Shown here piece after piece: positions 12,785-60,334 of a stretch of DNA of 64,000 nucleotides; within the stretch, counting starts at the first letter, position 1; each line of letters opens with the position of its first letter. The stretch is taken from NCBI GenBank assembly GCA_029168955.1, contig JAPDOI010000157.1:372001-436000 (forward strand), read 5' to 3'. A program made the translations under genes and the position numbers. The notes beneath the pieces were generated by a model. It did no database searches and was not told the DNA's origin. It saw nothing but the letters and a program-made list of their open reading frames with translations. The stretch comes from Aplectana chamaeleonis. Its lineage: Eukaryota; Nematoda; Chromadorea; Rhabditida; Cosmocercidae.

Positions 12785-13490
12785 GTATGCATGGTTGCGG
12801 TCACGCGTAGCGCAATGTGTGTACACCGACGCATCGGAGCACACTCACTCACATGCGCGCACCCCACGCACACTCACGCGCATTTGCAAAAATGCATGCA
12901 CGCGCCTGCGCGTGTATACGCGAACGGACACGTGTGCCAGTGTATTTATGCACAACTGACTCGTATACACAGACAAGCAAAACTCACGGAGATCTACGCG
13001 CGTTCATGGATACTCATGAGCGCATGTAAAGTGGTACATATGCGTACCCAAATACGAGCACATCCTTGCGTCCTTACGTGCACGCATTTTGTGACAACAT
13101 GCACACACACACACGCATTTATATGTACGCGACCACAATCGCCCAATGCCGTACACGAGGGCATGTGCACATGCTCAATTGATTGTGCAGACACCGTCTA
13201 TGCAGTGACACACACGCGTAATCACATACATATTCGCAAGCACACGCGCTTACTCACGCGCGCTATTGCATACAGCCAGCTGGGATCGCACTGTTACCTT
13301 CCGCTCTTTATTGTGCGTTGGCGCAAGCTCTGTGCACATACGATATAATAGCGCTAACGCCCAATGAGCACGCCAAGTATTAATGCAATCCTTGTCGACT
13401 TTCAAACACATGCGCGCATATGCACATACACATGCGTATGCACATGCAAATACAGATATTCGCTTTCAAATAAACGCACCCACGCAAAAA
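12785..13490. repeat. Degenerate CA/CG-rich alternating purine-pyrimidine tract
   Basis: About 700 bp dominated by interrupted runs of alternating purine and pyrimidine such as acacacacacacgc, tgcgcgtgtatacgcg and catgcgtatgcacatgc. Several frames stay open here (up to 185 codons, rich in His, Cys, Thr and Ala), but their composition is that of the simple repeat and no domain is visible. I do not treat them as genes. Such sequence favours left-handed (Z) DNA. Confidence 0.8.
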
Positions 13491-13967
13491 CACACATAAC
13501 CTCTGTTCTCTGGGTTACCAAATATACTGTGCTCCTTGGTGTGCTTGTGCGGAGCCAGGGCAGAGATCGCGAGAAAATGTGGGGAGAAGGCAACGCAGAA
13601 TACGCGCGCAGACGCAGTTATCCGTCACGGATCCCTAGAACTACAAGGGAATTAGTTTTAGTATGGCGAATGCCTATTCATCGGAAACATTGGTTTCGAT
13701 CAAATGGATGGCCTTAACCGCCTCCCTGCTAATTTTTGAAAATAAGAATTCATTAGCTGGGCCCTTTCCGTGCGGTCGTGAAATACCAAGGCACCATCCT
13801 CAGCAGCTCGTCCATACCTTACCATTCTGATTCACTATCGCTTTCACGATATAATCTGTCTAACTGTCGTCTCTGTGGTCCGATAAAGCGAGGAACCTTG
13901 TGGCGGGGTCCGAGATACTGAACAGTATCAATCGGAACACGTATACACCAGTGTTTGCGAATCGGTT

Positions 13968-14995
13968 TTGTCTTTGCCTGCCGACAGAATTTCTGAGATG
14001 TCTTCTCCTGCTGTGGCTTCTTTACAGAGGAGTTCAAAGAGGCTCACAAATGGGCAAGATGGTGTCTCCACGTCGAAGTCCGACGATATATCGGACGCTC
14101 TGAAACAACTCCGTAACGACAGGAAGACTCCGGTTTATTTGAAAACGCTTATGGGTCATTTAGTTGAAGTCCAAAATGAGCTCTCCACAGTGTTGGCCAG
14201 AAACCAGGAGCTTCAAGAGCATATTACGTAATTGCGCGTTGAAAATGCTGACTTGAGCCGTGCTCTGTCTGATTCTGAAAAAGCTCGTACATCACCTATT
14301 GATTCACATGTTATTCCCGCAACCAACCCGACGATTCGTTTCGTGAAAATGAAAGACTAAGGTCTGTAGTCATATCAGGTGTTGACGAGTACAAAGCTGT
14401 TTTGTTTACGGATAGGGCTTCTCATGATTTTCAATGTGTTGAAAGGATCCTTAATCATCTCGATGTTGAGTGTCTCCCGCAGATGGTATATATGTAGATT
14501 GGGTAAACCACTCGAAGGCCGTCCGCGGCTCCTGAAAGTGGTCATCCCGTCTACATTCTTTCAGAAATCTACTCTCAGGGAAGCTCATCGGTTACGTTCA
14601 TTTTCAAACAGAGGCATTTATATACGCGCCTCGCTAACAAGAGCTGGAATTGAACGAAATCGTGAAGCTAGACTAGCCCGCAGTGCATCTGCCTCGACTT
14701 CTGATCCAGCTCTCCTGCATACACAATCGATTTCATCTGTGGGAAACTGATGAGTGGTCCTCGGGTACTTGTTAATAGGCTGAATTTTCTTCACTACTAT
14801 CTTCGCTCAATTCAAAAGAATATTTGTTCTCTCAATTTTGCGATAAAAAAGTTAATTACGATATCGTTATGACTACATAAACTTGGTTGAACAACTTTTC
14901 CGACCTAGCACCTATTCTTAGAGCGTTGAGTAATGACTTCGATTACTTACGTTGTGACAGAAACTCCAAAAGAGGTGGTGGTGTACTTATATTAT
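13968..14995 (+). pseudogene. LINE relic: ORF1-like coiled coil plus start of endonuclease
   Basis: Plus-strand remnant of a nematode non-LTR retrotransposon. The first part, at about 13986-14231, reads as a leucine-rich probable coiled coil (LVEVQNELSTVLARNQELQE, then LRVENADLSRALSDSEKAR after a stop). The middle, about 14350-14749, has RSVVISGVDE, RILNHLDVECLPQ and PRLLKVVIPSTFFQKSTLRE, a pattern typical of ORF1-like proteins of these elements. The last part, up to 14995, has RGGGVLILFK, a segment of the AP-type endonuclease domain. Several stops and frameshifts break it. It is interrupted at TTAA by two DNA elements and continues at 15952. The reverse transcriptase part is not in the window. 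Confidence 0.8.
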
Positions 14996-14999
14996 TTAA

Positions 15000-15484
15000 A
15001 GGCACTGTTCGCGATAGAAATCGCGTTTCTGTTTTTTTGCCTATCTTGAAACCGGTCCCATTCTGAATCCAATGATGCTTCTGGAATCGTACAAGACCTT
15101 CTGGGAATGGAGTTATGGTCCCTCAAAGATTGAGCTAGGGAAAATGGTGGACGAATTGTCCGAGGCTTGTAACTTCCGTCTTCTGCAGCCGATGTATGCG
15201 AGCTGACCTGAGTATAGAGAGAAGTTGAGAATGAAGGGAAGAACGGGGCTTTTGATCGGAAACCATCGCTCAAATCACGATTTCGAGTGTTCATTTGTTC
15301 ACGTCGAGGGGCGGGAAGAGGCGGGACTTACCCACAATGGCGGGGTTTTCCCACTTTTCTAAGCCGTTTTTCGGCTCCTGGGCAGCTTTTCGTCCCGTTT
15401 TTTCGACGCTGTTCTGCTTCTGAGAGCCACTAGAAGCGTTTTTCATGGAAAATTCGAGCATGAAGTTTATCGCAAACAGTGCCT
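15000..15484. mobile_element. TTAA-flanked AGGCAG element, 485 bp
   Basis: It lies between TTAA at 14996-14999 and TTAA at 15485-15488. The ends are AGGCACtgttcgcgat / atcgcaaacagtGCCT. The first two thirds match, in the same or inverted orientation, the elements at 21522-22007, 24680-25166 and 30987-31471 (shared gtacaagaccttctgggaa, tcggctgcag-like and tgatttccaa-like blocks). It inserted into the LINE relic. No protein is encoded. Confidence 0.92.
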
Positions 15485-15488
15485 TTAA

Positions 15489-15947
15489 AGGCAGCATACA
15501 CGCTCGTAAACGTGGTTGAGATAACTTCGGAAATAGAATGGTATGGCCCAGATTACAACGCCTATGCATTCTGAAGTGTCAAAAACGATCCACAATGCCG
15601 TTACAGGAGTAGCGATTTCGGCCCCGCCCGTATTTTCACGCCCCCTGTTTGCCCTTTTCCTCCAATGCGGGGTTGCTGGGTCATCTTCGCTGTCGGTGAC
15701 GTGTGTGGTTCACTTGTTAGGCAATCCATCAACAGTCCCGACGGTGTAGATGGCCCAGCAACCTTGCGTTGGAGGAAAAGGGCAAATACAGGGGGCGTGA
15801 AAATACAGGGCGGCGCCAACTTCTAACTCATGTAGCGGCATTGTGGGTCGTTTTTGACACTTCAGAATGCATAGGCGTTGTAATCTGGGCCATACCATTC
15901 TAAAACCGTAGTTACCTCAATCACGTTTACGAGCGTGTATGCTGCCT
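15489..15947. mobile_element. TTAA-flanked fold-back element sharing its TTAA with the neighbour
   Basis: A 459-bp palindromic element. Its tips AGGCAGCATACACGCTCG / CGAGCGTGTATGCTGCCT match those of the nested element at 11784. The arms carry tggtatggcccagattac and its reverse complement. The left TTAA (15485-15488) is also the right TTAA of the element before it; the right TTAA is at 15948-15951. Confidence 0.93.
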
Positions 15948-15951
15948 TTAA

Positions 15952-16085
15952 ACGATCTACTGCTTTTGACACTATTTGGCTCGAATCTGTTCCCGATGCT
16001 TACGAAATTCACTGTTGCGACATAAAACAAATACAGTGTACTATCAGGCTTGTCTGTGTTTACAGAACACCTAGCTGTAACGCCT
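15952..16085 (+). pseudogene. LINE relic, endonuclease domain continued
   Basis: This is the continuation of the LINE fragment that stops at 14995. It encodes TAFDTIWLESVPDAYEI and IRLVCVYRTPSC, a recognisable part of the endonuclease domain. Ignoring the two inserted elements and all but one TTAA, the upstream GGGVLILFK joins this segment in frame. Homology ends at about 16085, where the 21-bp repeat region begins. Confidence 0.8.
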
Positions 16086-16139
16086 ACTCAGATAATGGGG
16101 TGGACAGACGGCGGACAAGTTGCGTACCGACAGCGGGAT

Positions 16140-16355
16140 GGGCGACGTTTGGAACGCACTTTGCACGCGGTCGGCACGCAAATTAGTGCGGTCGATACGC
16201 ACTGCCACGCGGTCAGTATGGAATGCCACGCGGTCGGTACTCATTATCGCGCGGTCGGTACGCACTGCCACGCAATCAGTACGCATTGCGCGCAGTCGGT
16301 AGGCATTTCCAGGCGGTCGGTACGCACTGCCACGTGGTCGGTTGTAATCCGGCAG
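16140..16355. repeat. 21-bp minisatellite
   Basis: About nine or ten imperfect copies of a 21-bp unit close to cggtcggtacgcactgccacg. The length is divisible by three, so open frames with seven-residue repeats appear on both strands; these are artefacts. The 21-bp period equals half the 42-bp unit of the other minisatellites in the window, and the family link is possible but weaker here. Confidence 0.85.
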
Positions 16356-16399
16356 TCAGCACATGTCAAGTAAGCTCAACTGTTTGAGCTATGCCGAGC

Positions 16400-16700
16400 G
16401 TGATTTTGCTCTGATATGATCTACGGATAAGCTCATACAATGCGATTTCTAGTTCTGGACAACACTTATCAATAGTTGGTGCAAGCTCGACTGCCAAATC
16501 ATACTTTCAGCTATTTCACTACATTTCCCAAAAATCAAATTATTTTACGCCAAATTATTCTCTGAACTATTTCAAAAAATTTTTTACTTTTCTTTAGTTT
16601 CCCCTTTTCACTGAGTATAATTCTAGTTTTTCGAAAGCATGGGCATGTCATATCTTTACTTTTGCCAGGAACCCAAACTTTTGGGAATCAGACATCTGAT
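16400..16700. repeat. Half copy of a palindromic element
   Basis: This resembles one arm of the palindrome at 20491-21031: an atttcactacatttc-like block, cgccaaattatt, then cttttgccaggaacccaaa. It is diverged and lacks the second arm. Region 16880-17400, which follows, holds nothing I can assign. Confidence 0.6.
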
Positions 16701-16749
16701 TCCTTATTTTCCTACTGATAATCGCGGCTTTCGCCGAGCAGGGTTCGGC

Positions 16750-16860
16750 ACGAGGTGTGGACAAGGCTAAATTTTCTCAGACCCCCCCCCTCTGAAAGCA
16801 AACCTATGGCGATTTTCTCAGACCCCCCTCCCAGAGGTGTTAATTGTCTGTTTTTGTAGT
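16750..16860. repeat. C-rich dispersed repeat, copy 1
   Basis: The sequence ggtgtggacaaggctaaatt followed by ttctcagacccccc, ggcgattttctcagaccc and ttgtctgtttttgtagtaaa recurs at 57562-57725. In both places it lies next to copies of the fold-back family that contains the gtgtggacattt hairpin. Confidence 0.8.
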
Positions 16861-18034
16861 AAAATTAAAACAAAAGGAGCAACATATTCTGAAACATGTA
16901 TAATTTGACGAAGAACAACCACTTAAGAAAAACAAGACATTGACATTGAAAAAGATCACGGACGAGGTTTTTCTTGACGGATTACATGAAGTTGCCTGCG
17001 TTTTTGAAAATCTTAGCTAAAGTAAGGGTTTCGATTATAGTGAAGGCTCTCCTAATGTTGAATGTAAGACACATAGGTTTCAACGTGTTTCCAGAAATTG
17101 TGAATGATTCCGGGTAGGAAGCTAAGGCAAATATGTGGTGGAAAAGAAGCGTGGAAAAGATGAACGGATTGGCTAAGTTCAAGAATACGGGATGTCTCGA
17201 AGAAATAAACGTGTTTTTAAATTAATATGAGTTCGTAACTTCACTTCGCAAGTCCAAGAAGAACATGTTACTTCAGATGTATAGACTTCTGGTTCGAAAG
17301 AGCGTCATCTAATCTGGTTACGTTTCGAATTTCATTCTCCGAAACCCACTCATACACCAAACACACGACACGGGTTCGATCCCGCAAAGTGCTTAATTTT
17401 TGCAAGACGTTAGACCTCACATTTTTTGCAAAGTAAGGGTCACGAAAATAAGATATTCGAGTCGAGAGTGGTAGATTTACCCTATATACAAATTTTCAGT
17501 CTCTAAGATGGACGCTGAAAGGCACTTCCCTGTGTGGCCCACACCTGTCGCAGGTGCGATCGCGCTGGAAGTCTACATTTTTGCAAGGTATGAGTCAGTA
17601 GAATACGATGATAGAGTCCAGCGTGGTCGATTTACTCTATATACTCACTTTCACCGTCCAACATAGATGCTGAACACCGCTACAGTATCAGACCTCACAC
17701 TTTTCTCAGGTGTGGTCCCGCTGAAAAGGGGCATTTTTGAAGTTTAGGTGTCATGAGATTAAGATATTTGAGTCCAGCGTGGTCGATTTACCCTGAGTGC
17801 AATCTTTTACCGCCTCAGCGTAACGCCGAAGAGCGCTACATAGAGAGCGGAACAAGGTAAAAAAAAACGTAAAAAAACGTCAAAGTCCACAAACCTAAAA
17901 TAGGGTTTTGAAACAGCTGTAACTTAACCCTCAAAAGAGTTACCCCGGGTTTGAGCAAAACTAAGAAACTAGGTTTGTAACCCTACCGAATGAAACTTTA
18001 CTCGTTCTCAAAGGACGCCTTACAAAAAAATTTA

Positions 18035-18135
18035 CTAGGTGTGGACATTTGATGTTTTGATCATAAATGTCCACACCTAAATGCACTGGCTAGGTGTGGA
18101 CATTTATGCTGAAAACATCAAATGTCCACACCTAG
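18035..18135. repeat. Near-perfect 100-bp hairpin
   Basis: Stem ctaggtgtggacatttgatg at the left and its complement at the right, with an internal second copy of gtgtggacatttatg. A second copy of the whole hairpin is at 58118-58218. Confidence 0.9.
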
Positions 18136-18373
18136 TGAAATTTGTTGTGGAGCGTCTTCTGGGATCGGTTAAGGTTCCATTTGGTAGGGTTACAAGCCTA
18201 GTTTCTTAGTTTCGCTCAAACCCGAGATAGTTCATTTGCAACTTAAGTTACAGCTGTGTTAAAACCCTATTTTAGGTTTGCTGACTTGTAATTTTTTTTT
18301 CACCTTCTTCTGCAATATATGCAGCGGTCTTCAGCGCTATACTGAGACGGCAAAAGATTGTATACAGGGTTAA

Positions 18374-18910
18374 AGGCAGTGGTCGCGCTCAAATATGCTC
18401 TTCTTCTTTTTCACTCTAAAACCTTTTCTGAGTATAGAGTATCAGAACCTATGAGAAAAAATCGCGAAAAAAACGCTGTTCTGGGCCAAATTTGAAGCCT
18501 GAACTTTCTTGTCTTTTGATGGTGGACGAGTCCACCCCACATCATCGGTATGGATGATCTCTAATATCAAGAACATCAGCTGGCTTGAAATTGAGTTTCA
18601 ATCAATGAACCTCCGGATTTATGTACACATCTAGTCAAAAACATTGACTGAAGTGCTTGCTTTCATTGTTCAACTGTTTATCAGGTAAATTTGCATTTAT
18701 TTCTCCCTCTGAGTGTCGATGATTTTCGACGGCTTGGCATGAGACTGTGATCTTTCTGTGCACGTGTGCACGAACTAGAATTTTAGGGTCTTAATAAGTC
18801 TAATTCTAGCCCGTTTTTCACCGCGCTACCTTCATAGTTTTTGAGCTGTTTTTGATCTAAGCTGATTTTTGTAGTTTTTTCGATAACGTTTTTCATCGCG
18901 ATCACTGCCT
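18374..18910. mobile_element. TTAA-flanked AGGCAG element, 537 bp
   Basis: It lies between TTAA at 18370-18373 and at 18911-18914. The ends are AGGCAGTGGTCGCG / CGCGATCACTGCCT. The other arm of the surrounding fold-back has the unfilled counterpart (ctggtcgatttaccctg-type sequence near 17780), consistent with insertion at TTAA. It is the inverse of the element at 35559-36097, with which it shares its whole interior, including the gtgcacgtgtgcac palindrome. Confidence 0.92.
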
Positions 18911-19165
18911 TTAATCGACTACGCTGGACTCAAATATCCTACTCTCGTCACACCTAAATTTCAAAATTGACCACTTCCGGCGGGACCACACCTGAGAAAA
19001 GTGTGAGGCCTGATACTGTAGCGGTGTTCAGCATCTATGTTGGACGGTGAAAGTGAGTATATGAGATAAATCGACCACGCTGGACTCGATCATCGTATTC
19101 TACTGACTCATACCTTGCAAAAATGTAGACTTCCAGCGCGATCGCACCTGCGACAGGCGGAAAAA

Positions 19166-20035
19166 CCTATTCACGTTAAGGACTACCCCATTTGCAGAAT
19201 TATAATACATATTGAAAAGTTTCTATTTCAGGGGTAAACGAAATATGTTTTGTGTCATTCGGTTGCGGGGCAACCCGCACTCGTCGGTGTACTCTCCAAT
19301 TTTTGACAGTGGATTGGACTTCGGCAGGCGAAATTCTTACATCGGTTCAAATCACTGGAGAAGCTTTCAAACCTTGAAATGATCTAGAAATCCTGATTTG
19401 GGGTGCATTTTAGTTTTGATCGTGAATGGTTGCGGGGATGAGTTGCCTGTCACCGGTCTAATTCGAATGTGGGGCACTGAATATGGCCGAATATTCGAAG
19501 AAACCCCAAAATTTAAATTCCCGAATGAATTGTGGTTCGCGCGAAGCGCGCACCAGATTTGGTTTTGAATCGGCCACGCGCGCAACCCCTTTTTCGAAAT
19601 CTCAGTTCAGAGCGAACGTAGAAATGAGAGTTTAATTGCATTAAAAAGAGCGCAAAAAGTTGTTATATGTACCCAAAAATGGTTTAGAACGGTTCACTGG
19701 TTTTCGAGTAAAAATTGAGAGACCGCGCGTTTTTGTTGTTAACCTCCTTTTTTTCAGACGGCGTACACGATCTTGTTGGTACACTTAAAATTGAGCTTAG
19801 CTCATTTTTGGATAGGAGGCTGGAAATGGATGCAGGTCGCTCCTATTCCATTTTGAACTTGATACCTTAGCTTTGAAGGGTACCTCAAAATCGTGGGTTT
19901 ACATACTAAATTAGCCGTGGAGCACGAAAACTGCTATTTTCTGCTACGGCTGTGGAGACCGGGGTAAGAGGGTTATTCTGTAGCCAATCAACACAGGTCG
20001 TCGGAGATAAGTACTGAACTTGTCCGAATTCGTAC
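19166..20035. other. Unassigned intergenic repeat-derived sequence
   Basis: I see no gene. At 19525-19560 the short palindromic motif gcgcgaagcgcgcac is preceded by ttgtggttc and followed by cagatttgg. A closely similar block is at 44020-44055, so this is part of a dispersed repeat. Confidence 0.45.
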
Positions 20036-20039
20036 TGAT

Positions 20040-20400
20040 GACACGTCATCGATCGATAATCAATATTATCGATTTTCGCGCTTTTCGCACAAAATGCGGC
20101 GAGGGGTGGTGATTGCTGGTGGGATTGGTTTTCTTGGCTGGGGAATTTTGCTCATCAGTCATTATCGACAAATACCGATCAACAATATCGATTTTTTCGC
20201 CTTTTGCACAAAATGCCGCAATGATTTTTGATTGTTGATGGCTCTAAGTCATTTGTTTGGGAAATTGTTCCCATCACGCAAGATCAAATATTAATGATCA
20301 ATAATATCGATTTTTCTCATTTGCACCGAATGCGGCAATGAGTTTTATTCTTTATGGTTGTAAGTCATAGGTTTAAAAAATTTTACTCACACAACAATAT
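20040..20400. repeat. Three diverged tandem copies of a ~125-bp unit
   Basis: Each copy has an atcaataatatcgatttt-like block, then ttttgcacaaaatgc, then a ggcaatga-like and taagtcat-like segment. Copies begin near 20045, 20170 and 20290. Confidence 0.75.
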
Positions 20401-20490
20401 CGTCTGTTAGATGTTTCATCATTCCAAAATGGAAATCGTGGAGCAAAATTGAAGTCAGAAAGGGAACCTTAGGAAAAACTATGTGAAATT

Positions 20491-21031
20491 TCTGAAAATT
20501 TAACTTCCTGGCAAAAGTAGCGATTTGCCAATGCCATTTATAAGTCAAAAAAAAGTTCAAAAAATATCTTGAAATTTCTTTAAAAATGATTTGGCGTAAT
20601 ATAGCCTAGAGTAATAAAAAAAAGCTAGAAATGAAGTGAAATAACCAAAAATACGATTTGGTGGTCGGTCATTTCACGAGCTTCTCCGTTAAACTTATCA
20701 GAACGGAATCAAGCGCGCAACGGAAACATTAAGCCATTTCTGAAAGCTGTAATAAGGGAATCAGCATATGTCATGCTAGGTGAAGGCAACGCTCCATTCC
20801 ATATCGTGCTTGATTTTGTTTTGATAAGTTTAACGGAGAAGCTCGTGAAATGACCGACCACCAAATCGTATTTTTGGTTATTTCACTTCATTTCTAGCTT
20901 TTTTTATTACTCTAGGCTATATTACGCCAAATCATTTTTAAAGAAATTTCACCATATTTTTTGAACATTTTTTTTGACTCATAAATGACATTTCCAAATC
21001 GTTACTTTTGCCAGGAAGCCAAATTTTCAGA
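20491..21031. repeat. 541-bp palindrome
   Basis: Near-perfect inverted arms of about 225-250 bp, for example ggtggtcggtcatttcacga at 20670 and its complement at 20845-20865, around a loop of about 80 bp. Half copies occur at 16400-16700 and 25490-26010. Confidence 0.93.
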
Positions 21032-21074
21032 AACCAAATATTCGAATGAATCCAAACATTCAATTCTCGATTAA

Positions 21075-21517
21075 AGGCAGGGTTCGCGATAAAAACGACT
21101 TTTTAGCTCTGTTCATAGGAATGTAGATTTGGCCATCACAAAAGTGAAAATAAGTGAAAAAACCTGGAGATTTCCCGGAAAAACGCCCAAAAACAAAGTA
21201 TAACGGCTAATTACTGGTGTCGGACGGCCCCCTAGTTAATGCGATTTCCAATAATGCTTGCTTATCCGACATTTATTTTGCTGTTAAAGTAATCAGTACT
21301 CTCCAGAAATGTTCAGAAATTACTCAAGAAGCAAAATAAAAGTTGAAAAAACAGGCTTTTACCCAAATTTCGATAATTGGGGGCGGGAGGACACCAAGCC
21401 ATAACTTTCTCCTAAGCGTTTTTTCTCCAATTTTTTACTTATTTTCACTTTTGTGATGGCCAGATCTACCATTCTACGGTGATAGCACAACAACCGATTT
21501 TATCGAGAACCCTGCCT
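21075..21517. mobile_element. TTAA-flanked AGGCAG element, 443 bp
   Basis: It lies between TTAA at 21071-21074 and at 21518-21521. The ends are AGGCAGGGTTCGCGAT / atcgagaaccctGCCT. The subterminal parts are inverted too (gtagatttggccatcacaaa and its complement). No close relative of the interior is seen in the window. Confidence 0.92.
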
Positions 21518-21521
21518 TTAA

Positions 21522-22007
21522 AGGCAGAGTTCACTATAAAAAATGTGTTTCAGTTTCCACTAGAAAAGGGTAGTGGAGGGGCTAACTGTAATCCTAACGT
21601 CGAAAGAACGCATGAAAACGAGCCAGGAAGAGCTCCAAAAGAGCCCGAAGTTGCCACTTTGAACGCAAGGCAAACCCCAAAAGCGCATCACACGCCCACC
21701 GACGTAAACAAATGAATGCTCGAGATCGTGAGATGAGCGATGATTTCCAAACATTAGCCCCGTTCTTCCCTTCATTCTCGGCTTCTCTCTTTACTCAGGT
21801 CAGCTCGCATAGATCGGCTGCAAAATACGGAAGTTACAAGCCTCGGACAACTCGTCCACCATGTTTACTTAGCTCAATCTTTGAGGGACCATAACTCCGT
21901 TCCCAGATGGTCTTGTACGACATCAGAGACATCATTGGGATCAGTATGGGGCCCTTTTCAAGATAAGCGGAAAAACAGAACAACGATTTTCATCGTGAAC
22001 ATTGCCT
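21522..22007. mobile_element. TTAA-flanked AGGCAG element, 486 bp, abutting the previous one
   Basis: It shares TTAA 21518-21521 with the element before it and ends at TTAA 22008-22011. It is the same subfamily and orientation as 30987-31471; both carry aacgcatgaaa, gagccaggaagagc and cagctcgcatagatcggc. It ends only about 40 bp downstream of the tetraspanin poly(A) signal. Confidence 0.93.
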
Positions 22008-22047
22008 TTAAATCGAATATTCGAATTACTCGAATGTTATTTGAATA

Positions 22048-22053
22048 TTTATT
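22048..22053 (-). terminator. Probable poly(A) signal of the tetraspanin gene
   Basis: AATAAA on the minus strand (TTTATT on plus), about 70 nt past the proposed stop codon at 22121. Position and sequence suit the 3' end of the gene. Confidence 0.6.
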
Positions 22054-22120
22054 CAATTCGGTCCCGAGTCTAGTATGCTGCTATGGGGTAAACAAATGGA
22101 AGGGCTGCTATAGAAACACC

Positions 22121-58624
<36,504 letters not shown>

Positions 58625-58914
58625 CAGAGTCGATTGTTCCAAGTCACCTCCGATACGTTCACCTCTGCTGGAACGACTCAAGATAACATCGAGTCACAAA
58701 CGCTTCTCTATCCGCGCATTATGTAGTCCTTTTTTTCATTGAAATGAATAGCCGATCTCACTTCTAAGAGTCGACGTAAAGGCAACAGGCAAGCATATTA
58801 CTGAAAAGTATGTTATCACTTACTGGATGGAGAATGCATGCACACTTTGACTGCGACTTATCGTTGCTAAGCCCTTCCACCTAAAACAGATAGTTTTTTA
58901 TGCAGTCTAGTCTA

Positions 58915-59034
58915 AGGCCTAGTTCATACTAGCCGCGATGCGCGACAGTACATTTGGACCATATCGATTTTCTGTCGATATCTGTCCCAAACACGATGTC
59001 GTGTCGCCCGTCGCGGGAAGTATGCACTAAGCCT
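58915..59034. mobile_element. 120-bp hairpin MITE upstream of the tetraspanin start
   Basis: aggcctagttcatactagcc and gcgatgcgcgac on the left; gtcgcccgtcgcgggaagta and tgcactaagcct on the right. It lies about 290 bp upstream of the ATG on the promoter side. Confidence 0.8.
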
Positions 59035-59471
59035 AAGGATCATCGCATCGCTGCAAGGTACGCCAGCGACCACGGTGCGGCACGCATTCTCAAGTAACCG
59101 AAGGAGAAACAAATACATAGATCAGCTCTTCCCAGGAAATAACTTGATGCGTGCCACGTCGCGACCACTCGAGTTGTCCGCAGCCAGACGGTCGTCTTCG
59201 AACACGAGTGTGGATATTTCGATAGTGATTTGAAACGTAAAAGATTCTATGCGAGAACAACGAATTACTTTAGAGAAGGTGGAACATGAAAAAGATTAAT
59301 GCATTCACAGACGCAGTGCACAAATGAACAGCTTGCCAGAAAAATCCTGAATCCCCTTTTTGCATGTTTTCTCTGATTTTTTGAAATGTTCCATAAACAC
59401 CCATAGAGGGTATATAAGGAAACAGGGCCAGCTTAAACGTCAGTGTATTTTATGCCGCATGAAATCGAGTT

Positions 59472-59752
59472 TTTCGAGGGAACATCCGAGCCCACATCTT
59501 CTACGAGTCCCGCCAGGGGCGGCATGCATGAACGCAGCGAACGGTGTCAGGGAGCCGCTCCGCGCGCCATGCGCGCAGCGTCGAGCAACGGGGCGGCCCC
59601 GAAAATCAGGCACATCAATACACGCCACGAAATTCGGGGCCGCCCCGTTGCTCGACGCTGCGCGCATGGCGCGCGGAGCGGCTCCCTGACACCGTCGCTG
59701 CGTTCATGCATGCCGCCCCAGGACACACCTGCACACGAAACTCCTCGAAATA
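59472..59752. repeat. GC-rich 280-bp fold-back
   Basis: Near-perfect arms of about 95 bp at its core (gtcagggagccgctccgcgc, gcagcgtcgagcaacggggc and inverses) around about 30 bp. The weaker outer ends (tttttcgagg / cctcgaaa) also pair. The overlapping open frames on both strands are mirror images and are not genes. Confidence 0.93.
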
Positions 59753-59830
59753 TCAACCATGCAGTACATAGGCGTGAGCTGGTATTGTTCCCTTTCACCT
59801 TTCTCTTTCTATTACAATATATGATTCATC

Positions 59831-59963
59831 ACTGATCGAGAGATCGCCGCGTCGAACACAAGTGGCACGCACGCAAGCGAGGAGGTAATGATCCCATCAC
59901 TACCTCCTCGCTTGCGTGCGTGCCACATGTGTTCGACGCGGCGCTCTCTCGACCAGTGATCGA
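59831..59963. repeat. 133-bp near-perfect palindrome
   Basis: cactgatcgagagatcgccg, gtggcacgcacgcaagcgag and gaggta pair with their inverses around atgatcccatcac. One arm has a few mismatches. Confidence 0.94.
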
Positions 59964-60334
59964 CGATACATGCCTTACTTTTCGTAGGAATTTTCGTTAA
60001 TTAACTTTTTCTTTTTTTTCAACGTTTTCAACAATTGAAAACACCCCCTATTTTCAATTTTTGTCAAAAACTTTTACGTCCCAAAAAAAAACCCAAATTT
60101 TAAAAATTTTAACATATCCCGGCCGGACAACGCCCGCCTGGCTCTGCCTAGCTGCCCTCGTCCGCTGCATGGCGTCCCCCATTCTCCAATATTGCAGCAG
60201 CGGGACTCGTCACGCAAACTCTGCAAACCTCTTAAGTCTGTCAGATGCTCCGCAAGGGCGGCATGAAGAAACGCGCTTAGAAGGTGTTCCAGAACCACCC
60301 GCGCAGCATGCGTCCTGCGCGAAAAGCGACTTAA

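Larger units (their letters stand above)
17455..19165. repeat. Large fold-back repeat (split by a TTAA element)
   Basis: A long imperfect inverted repeat. The left arm holds cctgtcgcaggtgcgatcgc, ccgtccaacatagatgctga and cttttctcaggtgtggtccc; the right arm (about 18916-19160) holds their reverse complements in reverse order. The centre is the hairpin at 18035-18135. The right arm is interrupted by the element at 18374-18910. A single-arm copy lies at 57735-58260. Confidence 0.9.

Noticed and set aside
12791..13348. 185-codon open frame rich in His, Cys and Thr
   Set aside because: It follows the CA/CG alternation of the tract. Other frames are open too and no domain is visible.
15601..15898. 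Open frames of 62-72 codons on both strands
   Set aside because: They lie in the arms of the fold-back TTAA element at 15489-15947.
17370..17395. tRNA T-arm-like cacgggttcgatcccgc
   Set aside because: No A box, acceptor stem or cloverleaf found around it; perhaps a SINE scrap.
59443..59835. Overlapping 75-130 codon frames on both strands
   Set aside because: Mirror images from a GC-rich palindrome.
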